Below, in pieces: positions 50,236 through 64,000 of a stretch of 64,000 nucleotides of DNA. The position numbers and the translations under genes are program-made. Numbering within the stretch: the stretch's first letter is position 1; the number at the start of each line of letters is the position of its first letter. The notes under the pieces are model-generated. The model was not told the origin of the DNA and made no database searches. It worked only from the letters and a program-made list of their open reading frames with translations. Source of the stretch: Glandiceps talaboti (Eukaryota > Hemichordata > Enteropneusta > Spengelidae); the NCBI RefSeq assembly GCF_964340395.1, contig NC_135564.1, positions 11,236,391 through 11,300,390 of the forward strand, read 5' to 3'.

Positions 50236-50640
50236 TTGCATTCATACAGTACCTGCAAACATTCACATGAAACAGAAAACTACATAACAGTTATCAATAT
50301 TAGACAACACATCAAAACAATGGCACAATTCAGGATAAGCAGCCATTGTCTTGTAATTGAGGAGGGACGCCACACACAACCCACAACTCCAAATGAGAAT
50401 ATATATAGACTATGTAAAAATTGTAATACAACAGAGAAGAACATCATTTGATAGATTGCAAACTCTATACAAAGCAAAGAGATAAATTATTTAGTTTGAT
50501 TTATAATATCAATTCAGAATTCAATAGTATAGAAAAGAAAGAGCAATTTAAATTTACATTGCAATCAACACAAAAAGAGATTATAATTGCTCTCTGTATG
50601 TATCTAAACTCATGAATAAAGAACATTGTTAACTTTACCC
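50236..50640 (+). mobile_element. LINE C-terminal fragment with one frameshift
   Basis: Reads MAQFRISSHCLVIEEGRH, then YRLCKNCNTTE, then in the next frame HHLIDCKLYTKQRDKLF and to LCMYLNS before TGA (about 50614). This CxxC..H..C finger region is the C-terminal zinc finger seen in many invertebrate LINE polyproteins. A frameshift near 50447 separates the halves. Confidence 0.65.
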
Positions 50641-50789
50641 TCTTTTATTGTGTTGTACTTTACTATCTTTAATACACTTATATACCAAAATATAATTGTC
50701 AATTTTCTATAAAGTTGTAATAACGATATATCTTATTTTACCGTATGTAATCTTATTACCATTAGGCGTACGCAATTCTTGTAAGGCCA

Positions 50790-51140
50790 AAAAGAAATAA
50801 TCGCTTTGTTCCGGTCACCCGACCATAAACTTTTCTTTTTTTACATATTCGAGAAAAATAATAAAATCATGAAAATTGTGTGAAGTCTCGCCAGAAATAG
50901 TGGACGCGGAAACTGACATCAACTTAAAAGGACAATATAAAACTGTTCTTCCAATCTGTAATGGCTGTACATGTGATGGGAAGAAACCAATAAGACCATT
51001 TGGAAAACACATAACTACCCGAACTATAAACTCACAACTCAAAAGTAAAATAAAATAGAATAAAAATCTACCTACCCACATGTTCTAAAATTGAGCCTAA
51101 TCGGAACCACACAATTCTTTTTTGTTAGGCCTAATCCATG
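50790..51140. repeat. Dispersed repeat, copy 2
   Basis: Matches 28190-28540; see that entry. It lies between the two fucosyltransferase genes. Confidence 0.7.
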
Positions 51141-51601
51141 CTTAGCCTATATTTTCTTTGCGTGAACAAGTAGACCGTTGCTAAATCGTATACATTGCAA
51201 GAGTACTCTTTCTGGCATTGAATGAATTAAAATGTAATTGAACTTTCAACTTGCCAGATGATACGATTTAGCAATCATGTTATGTAAGAAAGTTGCCAAG
51301 CCAAACGAGAAGATTTGAATGTTTATAAGATTGATAGATTTGTTTCTGCTGAACAGACTCCCATTTTAATTATCTTCCATGTGCTCAGCTGACACTATAA
51401 CATCAGTAGAGGGCTAATAAATTTTTGATCTATATGTACCCCTCAGAGGTAATTGAAAAAGTATGATACAAATCAAATCCGATTAGTCATTTTTAATTTA
51501 GTGAAACCGGTGTGTACATACAGTTTACTTTACAGTTCGAACCTGTCCAAGACTGAAATTGTTTTCAGATAGGCCAGCAGAGGTGACATTTAACCGTTGA
51601 A

Positions 51602-55573
<3,972 letters not shown>

Positions 55574-55624
55574 CTCCAACCATTTACGGAAATATGGAAA
55601 CATTTTAAAATGGCATTTTTAAGC

Positions 55625-55677
<53 letters not shown>

Positions 55678-55758
55678 GCCTGTGTATGTACGTACGTATT
55701 TACGAAAGTATGTATGTATGTATGTATGTATGTATGTATGTATGTATGTATGTATGTT
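55625..55758 (+). repeat. (CTGT)n(TATG)n compound array after fucosyltransferase copy 2
   Basis: Begins about 50 bases after the stop. Same order and position as in copy 1, so it was copied with the gene. Confidence 0.95.
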
Positions 55759-58236
55759 TTCCAATAGCTTGATTGATTTCATTAAATGTGGTGTACAGAT
55801 ACTTTTAGGGTATGGCTAGAACTGGTTTGACTGAACTAAAAGTATATTATCAACTTGTGTGACATGCTGTATAAATACTCCCTGTAGCTATGTCTAGGAA
55901 CTGTAGTATCTTAGTGTGTATATCCGATTCCAAAAATATTTTGATTTTTCCATATTATATCAAAGACTTGATTGAATGACGGGCATAATTGCTGACAAAG
56001 GTTTATTTTATCCTTTAAATCTGTGTGGTTTAATTTGTACAACTAGCTCATTAATGAAGCCGCTAGCTAAAATACTCGTTTATCAGGTACATATTTTGTT
56101 CATGAAGAACTTGCATATTAATAAGGTCATTTAAATTTCCACAATGTATCTTTATCCATTATTCATAATTACTGTAGTACAATTTGTTTAAATTCACAGA
56201 TATGTGTTGTACATGGGAGAAACATTGTATGATAAATTTTTAATGTTTTGTGTGTAAGTAGTATATTGAAATAAGTAATATGATTGAATAATTATGTTAA
56301 TTCAGTCGTCCTTCTTGAGAATGATCACGTTCAGTTCATATCTGGTTTCGATATTTTAACGAGTCTCAAGAAGATTGTCTTTAGTGGTAAGAATCATATT
56401 TATGAGGATGTTTGTTAAACGAACAGAAAAGTGGTTAAATTTTTGAATGAATACATGGGTACTTATTAGTATTCAGTTTTAGCTTTCATTCATTGTTTAA
56501 TAACTTTAGTAACGAAGGATAATGTCTAGACAGGTTCATGGCCTGAGATAGTTATATTCTTCCAGGATATCTAGTGTAGGTCGTCACATTCACATTTGAA
56601 GGAATCGAGTCTGGCATTGGTGAAGGTGGCAAGTACATTGTGCATGGAGCGAGAAGTGTAGTAGAATTTCATATTATTCTGTCAAAAAGTAATACATGGT
56701 TATCCGATTATTCTGGTTCTGTCTATATTTGTTTGTATTAATATTTCCAATATTTCAATACACTTTTCACATACTACAACACAATCTGTTCATATCTTGT
56801 GAACAGATGTCACCATATGAGAGTAATATGATTTTAACAATAAGGTCCGGATAGGTAGTCATGAATGGGTACAGAATATATTGTTGAAGTGGACACTCAG
56901 AGTTGTGTCAGAAAACAGTTTTTCGATATTTACGTATACATTTGCGCCATGTTTGTCCCATTTTTAAGTCAACTCTTGCTCGATTTGAGTATAAGTCACA
57001 CCAAATATGATTTTCCAACGGGATTTTGCACAACGGCTGATCTGTCAGTCTGGAGTTCATCCCGATCGTTTGCAAATGACTTCCACTACGTATAGTAACA
57101 ACTGCTCATTCTTTTGTGTAGTATTTTGCAATTATTAAATTATAAACAAGGGATTGGTTACTGTTATTTCTGATCATTTTTTAAAAATTTTCTCATTCAA
57201 GTGGACTCTTCAACTAGCTAAAATGCAAATGAGTGCACTTCTAAATATAACAATAAAACAAATTTTTAGTCACTATTTACTACAAACACAAAAGGCGATT
57301 TCACGATGACGATTAACAAATTCAGTTTGTAGTTAACTACCGCAGCAAGTCAAAACATATCTTTCATACTCAACCGAGCAAAATCACGGTGGACATCATA
57401 TTTGGTGTGACTTATACCGGAACCGTTAACACTTCACTCTTTTCTTTTATGAGCAATAAGAAAATAGTCCCTTTTGAGAAAGCTGTATTCATAACTTTTA
57501 TGATCTTGTTAATCAATCTGTTATGCTCTTAACTCTAATTGGATGACGAAATGTTAGTTCCTGGTGATTTTGAGGGTGATATCCACTAGTTTTTGGCGAT
57601 TTTAGATAGAGTGGCGTATGTGGGCTTAGGGAGGTAGGTCAAGTGGAGGTGGACAGCATCAGACAGACAGACGCCAGACAAGGAACTGGTGAACGGAGGA
57701 AGAACATTATGAAGAAGTTGGATTGCTCACTGACTTATACCTTGAAAGTTTTCCAGTATTTCATGTTTGCAATAACTCTTTAAGGTATTTATGAGACTGT
57801 TTAGCAGATAGAGCCTGGTATTATCTTGACCTCTGGCATATTCGAAGCTATGTCCGATAACATATTGTGCCATATAAACTCTTGAAAATAACAAAGTGGA
57901 GAAATTTGAACACCTTTTCCCGCCCTCCTGACATTAGTAACAAACACAGATCAACCACCTTTGTAAAGTCTAAACACATATTTCCAAACACAAATTATAT
58001 GTTGTCTGAAAACATATTCCACTGGCTTCTAAAATGTTTACTTGGAAATGAAATATTAAAAAGTTACAGCTTATTTGCCATGCATCGGAGTAGGTGTATT
58101 TTGTGTGTGTGTGTATGTGGGGGGGGGGGAAGTGGCTATTGAACCACCATGTTGGGATGAGAGTTATTGACGTATTTGTTTGCCCTCCATAACTCGTATG
58201 ACAGTTCCACAACTCACATGTCGGTTTCAGTTAAAG
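55759..58236. other. Intergenic region
   Basis: No gene or RNA is supported. It contains an imperfect inverted repeat (56985-57022 / 57376-57411) listed separately. Confidence 0.5.
56985..57411. repeat. Inverted-repeat pair, MITE-like
   Basis: TATAAGTCACACCAAATATG near 56991 returns as its exact complement near 57390; similarity extends inward through the CCAACGGGATTTTGC region. The spacing is about 350 bases. No target duplication is assigned. Confidence 0.6.
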
Positions 58237-58469
58237 GGACATGGCCTGCAACTCTCGAATATTTTTCGTCATTTTTTTCTTCCTAAATAAAATATTAGTT
58301 ATATTTTATCATTCATTTCATTTATCACTTGCCTAAAATCCAGCAGCCACTGACAAAATTGCTACTGTAGTGTATAAACTGATACCTTTCCAATATATAA
58401 GAATACAATGACGTCATTTTTTTAAAATTAAAAATGAAGAAAAATAATTATAGGTTGCAAACCATGTCC
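58237..58469. mobile_element. MITE-like element
   Basis: About 40-base imperfect terminal inverted repeats: left GGACATGGCCTGCAACTCTC, right (complement) GGACATGGTTTGCAACCTAT, both running into TATTTTTC-TCATTTTT. The element is 233 bases, AT-rich and non-coding. Flanking direct repeat not clear. Confidence 0.6.
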
Positions 58470-58769
58470 ATTTGAGGAAGTCCCAATTAAGCATAGTTGA
58501 ACAAGTTGCATGTTGCTGCCGTGACCGGTCTTAAAAAATCAAAGGTAAAAAATAATTACATTTCTAGAAAAAATATGTATTAAATATATATGTCCACTCC
58601 TACAATGTGTCATTCCATTTTCTAGACCACTTGATTTTCAAGGCAGGGCGGTGCGGTGTGGGGATAACTGCTAAATTGACCTATTTTCGACAGTCCTAAC
58701 CTCTGTACTTTCTTGCATAAAACTATGAAGTCTGAGATGTATAAGTTATCAGCATAAATTTTCTGAAAT

Positions 58770-58770
<1 letters not shown>

Positions 58771-58834
<64 letters not shown>
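58771..58834. repeat. (AT)n microsatellite next to a repeated 40-base segment
   Basis: AT array followed by GTGTTACACCCAATCTGTGA and AATTGCCCAATTCATG. The complement of that segment also lies at 28753-28790. Confidence 0.85.
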
Positions 58835-58839
<5 letters not shown>

Positions 58840-59033
58840 ACGTGTGTTACACCCAATCTGTGAAATTGCCCAATTCATGAAATGTGCATGTAACTTTGTC
58901 CAGTTCATGAAATAGTCTACCTTATGCAAATGAGAGTATAGAGTATGATCTAAAAGGGACTATATTAAAAGCCTTATCACGGAGTGAAATTACTATGCAA
59001 TATGCAAATGATCTCATGAATATTAATGAGGAT

Positions 59034-59042
59034 AGGTATATA
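59034..59042 (+). promoter_or_regulatory. TATA-like box of the DIRS-type element
   Basis: GGTATATAACC about 60 bases before the gag ATG at 59101; position and sequence fit a core promoter. Not proven. Confidence 0.4.
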
Positions 59043-59100
59043 ACCAGGTGAAGGGAAGAGGTCGGTGTCATCCCTTGTTCACGACACTGAAGACAGCATT

Positions 59101-60289
59101 ATGGAGAATAGTCGTACCAACACCTGTGCCCCAGCTCCGACCGGAGAAAGACTCACGGCTACGACGGCGACGTTTGTGCAGGGACACGTCGCAGCCACTC
59201 AACCCAGTACTAGTGCACAGCGTTCCACTTCTAGTGCACAAGCATCCGCTTCTTCTCCACAGGTGTGTGATAATGGTGTTACCCCACCCGCTGCGGCAGG
59301 GGATGGCCACGGACCACGACACGCACAAAAACAGGTAAATACGTTTTACTAGTTCCCCAGTGTTCAGTGAAGGTTACCCCTAGCTTGTGTTAGCAGTTTA
59401 CCTTGTTCGAGAATGTGTCTGGGCCATCAATGTGTCGGAAGATTGTAAATGATATGGGGAGTGCTAGCGAGGGCACCCCGTTGGTGGCGTCGAGTTGGAG
59501 TGCCAATGCGGAGCACCCAATGTGTCGGAAGATTGTAAATGGGAGTGCCAGTTAGGGCACACTTGTTGGTGGCGTCGAGGTGGAGTGCCAAGGCGGAGCA
59601 CCCAATGTGTCAGGGATGTAGGGAGTGCCAATGACTAGGGCACCCTGTTGGTGATGTTGAATATAGTGCCGGGAAGGGTACCCAAGTAGTAATGAATGTA
59701 TGTATGTATGTATGTATGTATGTATGTATGTATGTATGTATGTATGTATAAATGTCAGAGGGACATTTTGTAACATATGTAACGTCTCACTGAATCCCTG
59801 ATTTCGTTTCAGGTTACGGAAAAGTTGGAACAGCTTTTGAAAAAAGTTGAAAAGATACAAGAGACAGCTGGGGCAGCTGGCGTAGATGACGCCCTGCAAA
59901 AGCTTATGGAAATGGCTCACAGCCCTGCCTTAATGTCAAGACAACAACTGCTTAATGGCCTGAGAACTCTCGTGGACCGTGCCACTATGGTGGCACACGC
60001 AAAGCTACAGAGATTTCGAGCGGTGCTGTGTCAGTTCGAAGCCAACGATTTTGGTGACGACGCCGGTCGACTTATTGTATTGCTGTTGGGCAACAAGGAG
60101 GAGGAGGAGATAGCTTCGAAGGTCTCCAAATTTCTAAAGAATAGTTCGAGTGGAGCAATTAGACACACTCCCTATACATATGGAAATGCTGGTAGAGTCC
60201 GTCGTTCGAAAAAAAATCTGACGTGTTTTCAATGCGGAAAACCAGGACACTTTGCTAGAGACTGTAGAAATAAAGATAATCAAAACTGA
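59101..60289 (+). CDS. Gag-like protein with CCHC zinc knuckle (spliced)
   Basis: Two exons, 59101-59334 and 59813-60289, joined in phase 0 (donor CAG-GTAAAT, acceptor TTTCAG) to 236 aa. The N-terminal part is Ala/Ser/Thr/Pro-rich and disordered; the second exon starts with a coiled-coil-like stretch (KLEQLLKKVEKIQE) and ends with knuckle CFQCGKPGHFARDC (CX2CX4HX4C) before the stop. It likely packages element RNA. Without splicing the first frame stops just after 59349, so the intron appears needed. Confidence 0.72.
59430..59690 (+). repeat. Tandem repeat of about 85-100 bases in the gag intron
   Basis: Three degenerate copies of a block with AATGTGTCGGAAGATTGTAA, GGGAGTGCCA, AGGGCACCC-GTTGGTGGCG and GCGGAGCACCC. 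A (TATG)n array follows at 59696-59749. Confidence 0.8.
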
Positions 60290-60618
60290 GCCATTGAAGA
60301 AAAATCAATGAATATCTTGTTGGAATGTATTTGAATCGGTGTCCAGTGGGAATTAAAATAAAAAGTTAAATTGGTGAATGCGAGTGGGTACTTTATTTAT
60401 GAACTCCTTTTCCCCTTGACGGATGGGGCCTAAAATAGGCCCTTTGCTTTGCAACCTGCCATTTGCAGGATCCTGTCTTGGGGCGTCCCCTATATGGGAA
60501 CATGAAGGATTAATTAAATTAAATTCTGTACCCTCTCCCATTTCAGTTTGAACCACCCACATGGGAAATGGACTTTCGGGCAAATTGGAATACAGTTGTA
60601 TGAAAGACTTACGGGTGG

Positions 60619-62718
60619 ATGACGCTAGGGGGCGCCCATCGACAGGATGGTATGGTTGTCACACCTGATGTGGAAAAAGTCTCTAGAGGGGAGATGTTAG
60701 CAACAGCCGATGACCTTTTGTACAGGAACCCCAACGACTTCATTGCTGGGGAAGTACACAAACACGTGGCCTTTTGGGATGAATTGACAAAGCCTATAGT
60801 AGATAGACAGGAAATAATGGACTGGATTAAAAACAAAATTAGCATCTCCAAGTACTTCACCAATTTCAAAGGAGATTTCAAAGGTGAAAGGTATAATCAT
60901 GATACTCCACTTCAAAAAGTATTCACAAACAACCCTGGATGTCAAAAATATGGTCAGTTCATTGCTCGGACAATAGCTGACAGAATAGAGTCGGGGGCTG
61001 TATCAGTGTGGGGAATAGTTGGGCGAGATCCTTCCCCTCACATAGTCATGCCAATCACAGTAGAACCGACAAAACCAAGAATGTGTATCGATATGAGATA
61101 TGTAAACCTATGGACGACTAGTTGTCCATTTAAGTTGGATAAGTTAATTGAAGTTTCCAGATACCTAGATAAAAGTGATTACCACTTCAAATGTGACGAC
61201 AAGAGTGGCTATGACCATGTTTTGATAGAGCCAAAAGATAGAACATACGTTGGTTTCCAGTGGGCAGGGGTGTGGTATGTTAATAATACTTTGCCGTTCG
61301 GTTGGAAGCTATCGGCATACATCTACCATACTTTAGGGTACTGTGTAACAAGTTATGCAAGATCATTAGGTGTACCATGCATACAGTACATTGATGATAG
61401 ACACGGAGGGGGATTAAAACCGGGAAAAGAAACTGAATGGGATAGTTGTCAGCGGGCCCAAGCGGCGGCTTACATACTATGTAAGATAGCAATACAGGCA
61501 GGATATTTTATCGCCCTGGAAAAAAGTGTTCTTCGACCAGTGCAATCCTTAGTCATGCTTGGGCTCTCTGTAGACTCAAAAACACAATCATTTGCCATTC
61601 CAGAAGAAAAGAAGAGAAAATTTCTGGACTTGATAGACGGTATATTAACAGTAAGGGCAGTCCTGTTATCAGTGGTGCAAAAACTAATGGGAAAATGCAT
61701 TTCCTTTATCTTAGCGTTACCATGTGCTAGATTGTACATAAGACAGATGGCTATCGCTTGTGGGAAATCCCAAAAATATGGCAGATCGTTAATACCGATT
61801 AGAGGTCATTTGCGACAAGAAATCGAACAATGGAAAGTGATATTAAAAACAGCAGGGACATTTACTTGGCCGGTAGAGGGCCATCGGGGTCTTCGGGTAT
61901 ATACAGATTCAAGCCAATATAAATGGGGTGCTGTAGCTCAGGTTGATAACAAACAAATAGTTGTAAGCGATATGTGGGAGGAAGAAAAAACAGACATGCC
62001 GATAGTCAGGAAAGAGGCAGAAGCCATTTTTAGAGCACTGGTCGCTTTTAAGGAGCGCATAAGTAATGGGCGAGTGGATGCACTCGTTGATGCGCTACCT
62101 GTGGTTCAAGCATGGAATGGCGGGGTCCCCGGATCAAAAGCATGCGACCTCAACGAAATATTAAAGAAGCTATTCAATTTCTGTTTCAGTCATAATGTAC
62201 GACTTACCATGACACATGTAGCCTCTAGTGAGAATGAAGCCGATTCGCCGTCACGGGATACCTCGCTGTCAAATGCAATGTTAACCAGTGATGCATGGCA
62301 ATGGCTTGACAATAAATTTGGCCCACATCATGTAGATGCAATGGCAAACTGTTCTAATAAGCAGCTGCCACGATACATATCTCAGTTCGGTCAGGTAGAC
62401 TGTGAGGGAGTGAATTTCTTTCAACATAGCTTTGATAAGGCAGAGAGAATATATGTGTACCCACCATTCGTTATGGTACCCGCGACAGTAAAACACATTA
62501 TCAACCAAAGGCAAAACGCAACGGTAATTGTGCCAAGAGGTCGTTTTCTTCAATCATATTGGCCATTAGTCAATCAAGTAGCAAGAGATGTTATAAAGGT
62601 GGCCAGTAAAGGAGAGATGGGTATTATCCAGGCCCCTTCTCGCAAAGGTTACGTAGACTGTCCCTTACCATGCGACCTGTATGTCATTAATTTTGAATGG
62701 GTCGTTAGAAAGTCATAG
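60619..62718 (+). CDS. Reverse transcriptase-RNase H of DIRS/Ngaro-type element
   Basis: An intact 699-aa frame. RT: PRMCIDMRYVNLW (about residue 153), CDDKSGYDHV (motif A), LPFGWKLSAYIYHTLG (motif B), YIDD at residues 257-260 (motif C). RNase H: YTDSSQYKWGAV with first Asp near 430, then KEAEAI with Glu, then VDALPVVQAW with Asp, then a SPSRD close. The last ~140 residues (HVDAMANCSNKQLPRY, YPPFVMVP) match the post-RNase H region common in DIRS-like elements. No protease. All catalytic residues are present. Confidence 0.9.
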   Translation: MTLGGAHRQDGMVVTPDVEKVSRGEMLATADDLLYRNPNDFIAGEVHKHVAFWDELTKPIVDRQEIMDWIKNKISISKYFTNFKGDFKGERYNHDTPLQKVFTNNPGCQKYGQFIARTIADRIESGAVSVWGIVGRDPSPHIVMPITVEPTKPRMCIDMRYVNLWTTSCPFKLDKLIEVSRYLDKSDYHFKCDDKSGYDHVLIEPKDRTYVGFQWAGVWYVNNTLPFGWKLSAYIYHTLGYCVTSYARSLGVPCIQYIDDRHGGGLKPGKETEWDSCQRAQAAAYILCKIAIQAGYFIALEKSVLRPVQSLVMLGLSVDSKTQSFAIPEEKKRKFLDLIDGILTVRAVLLSVVQKLMGKCISFILALPCARLYIRQMAIACGKSQKYGRSLIPIRGHLRQEIEQWKVILKTAGTFTWPVEGHRGLRVYTDSSQYKWGAVAQVDNKQIVVSDMWEEEKTDMPIVRKEAEAIFRALVAFKERISNGRVDALVDALPVVQAWNGGVPGSKACDLNEILKKLFNFCFSHNVRLTMTHVASSENEADSPSRDTSLSNAMLTSDAWQWLDNKFGPHHVDAMANCSNKQLPRYISQFGQVDCEGVNFFQHSFDKAERIYVYPPFVMVPATVKHIINQRQNATVIVPRGRFLQSYWPLVNQVARDVIKVASKGEMGIIQAPSRKGYVDCPLPCDLYVINFEWVVRKS

Positions 62719-62836
62719 TTACGCTGTGTATGATAACTGACTTAGTGATTAGTATAGGATGTAGGAAAAGAGGACGCATGAAATGATGTGTACTGCTACT
62801 ATGTAAATGATCTGTAATTCTGTTATTCAATATAAC

Positions 62837-62842
62837 AATAAA
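62837..62842 (+). terminator. AATAAA between RT and recombinase genes
   Basis: A perfect signal 120 bases after the RT stop. If used, the recombinase must come from a separate or spliced transcript. Confidence 0.35.
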
Positions 62843-62904
62843 ATGATTATCTGCTTATTGCAAAAACGTGTGACACTGAGTATGATTTCCTATCTTGCTG
62901 ACAG

Positions 62905-64000
62905 ATTTGCTGGATATGTGGTACATGGAATGATAATCAACTCAAGCTATGTGAAGTATGCTCATCAAAGATGACGTCTCTTTCAAGTGTAACGGAGAAT
63001 GAAACGATTAACGTTGGAGATATTGACCAATGAATCCATGAATTACTAGGTGACCGATCGGCATATGAAAAACAAAAGGATAGCTTAATACGGCAGTTCG
63101 AGGCGTTCCTCGCAAAATTACCAACACCAAAGTCAGTAAATATAGTGAACCCAGAGGACATAGTGAGATTCCTAGTTTTCAAAGACAGCGATGCTAAAAC
63201 TCAGGTTCACCATTGCAAGTGTATATACTTAGGGCGTACTGGTCAAATGCCCTGTGAGTGCCCAAAACGGCTGAGAGCGGGGACTGCAAAAAATATCGTG
63301 TCGAAATTATCGACGTACTTTCAAGCTATGCAAGCAGAAACCGGGAGGAGTATAAGAAACCCAGCCAATGGTGTAATGGTGCATCGATACCTAAAGAAGA
63401 CGTCTGAAGAGCAGGCAAAAGCGCACGTTACAGTGAAACAAGCAAAGCCGCTATTCTTGCAAAAGCTGATACAAGTGTTTGATCATATCCTGGAAAAAAT
63501 CATGTCATCCTCATCAGCCACGCTAATATATGTCTATGCAAGAGACATGGCATTCTTGAAGATGTTATTCTTCTCTGGTGATAGAGCAGGAGACCTCGGA
63601 CAGATCAAAACGCAGGAAATTCTCCGGTTCCCTGATAACTCGGGATTGATTTTCAATCACACTTTTGGAAAGACTTTAAGAGGTTCAGAGTCAAATATGT
63701 TTGCAATCAAGAGATGTGGGGACATACGCTTATGTCCCGTAAATACGTTAGAGCAATATATAGATCTAGCACTGAAATTAGGCATAGATATAACTACAGG
63801 ATATCTCTTTAGACCAACAACGCCAACGGGAGAAGTGGAGAATAAACCCCTATCTTCGCAATTGGTGTATCAACGATTGAAATCTTACCTCCAAGTTCTG
63901 AACTTGGATGAAGGCGAGACACCACATAGTCTAAGGAGTGCATGCGCCATCACCATGTCTCTGGCGGGCGCTAGCATCCATGAGGTGATGGGCCATGTGG
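62905..64000 (+). pseudogene. Tyrosine recombinase with N-terminal zinc ribbon, one in-frame TGA, 3' cut by window
   Basis: The frame begins after a splice-like acceptor (TTGCTGACAG, ending 62904) with CWICGTWNDNQLKLCEVC, a two-CxxC zinc ribbon like RanBP2 fingers. TGA at 63031-63033 interrupts it after GDIDQ; then the frame is open to the window end. A second Cys cluster (HHCKC..CEC) is followed by NPANGVMVHRYLKKTSEEQ, a conserved region of this recombinase group, and the catalytic domain: Arg in SGDRAGDLGQ, HSLR (His-x-x-Arg), and GHV as the last His motif; the Tyr lies beyond the window. It integrates the circular cDNA without an integrase. The TGA may be a nonsense mutation; initiation downstream of it would drop the ribbon. 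Confidence 0.75.

Larger units (their letters stand above)
59000..64000 (+). mobile_element. DIRS/Ngaro-like tyrosine-recombinase retrotransposon, 3' truncated by window end
   Basis: Order of genes: gag-like with CCHC knuckle, RT-RNase H, tyrosine recombinase, all on plus. That set, without an integrase or protease, marks the YR retrotransposons (DIRS, Ngaro, PAT). The left boundary is uncertain; a TATA-like AGGTATATAACCAGG lies at about 59033. No terminal repeat could be paired because the right end is outside the window. Confidence 0.85.

Overview
The window is eukaryotic genomic DNA from an invertebrate animal. Genes are split by GT..AG introns and many coding exons are phase 1-1, as in shuffled extracellular modules. 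The families present (HHIP-like, EGF/SEA mucin, O-fucosyltransferase) are bilaterian, the DNA is AT-rich, and it is dense in microsatellites, LINE 3' ends, foldback elements, an ISL2EU-type DNA transposon and a DIRS/Ngaro-type tyrosine-recombinase retrotransposon. I cannot name the species; a marine deuterostome or lophotrochozoan would fit.

Layout. 1-8138: 3' half of a membrane mucin gene (Thr-rich stalk, EGF, SEA, EGF, TM, short tail), copy A, whose 5' part lies left of the window. 8939-9652: 3' end of a LINE. 10506-25485: HHIP-like exons (signal peptide, folate-receptor-like domain, glucose/sorbosone-dehydrogenase-like propeller, EGF). 17675-25464: a 7.8 kb ISL2EU-like transposon sitting inside the EGF exon of that gene, with two apparently intact convergent genes (SWIM + YqaJ nuclease; THAP + DDE transposase). 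26492-41165: mucin copy B, colinear with copy A from position 29391. 44630-49929 and 51602-55573: two tandem O-fucosyltransferase-like type II membrane enzymes. About 59000-64000: the DIRS/Ngaro-like element (gag with CCHC knuckle, RT-RNase H, tyrosine recombinase cut by the window end).

The HHIP-like exons and the copy B mucin exons lie on one strand, without an obvious second start between them, and join in compatible phase 1. The likely unit is one chimeric gene (HHIP ectodomain, EGF, Thr stalk, EGF-SEA-EGF, TM, tail) duplicated head to tail; copy A would be the tail of the upstream duplicate. Copy B carries four separate lesions: a frameshift in the HHIP propeller, the transposon in its EGF exon, a LINE fragment in a Thr exon, and a lost splice acceptor at the first mucin-side EGF exon. 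It is probably decaying or expressed only in exon-skipped form. Exon limits were placed by eye from splice signals, phase and domain continuity; there is no transcript evidence.
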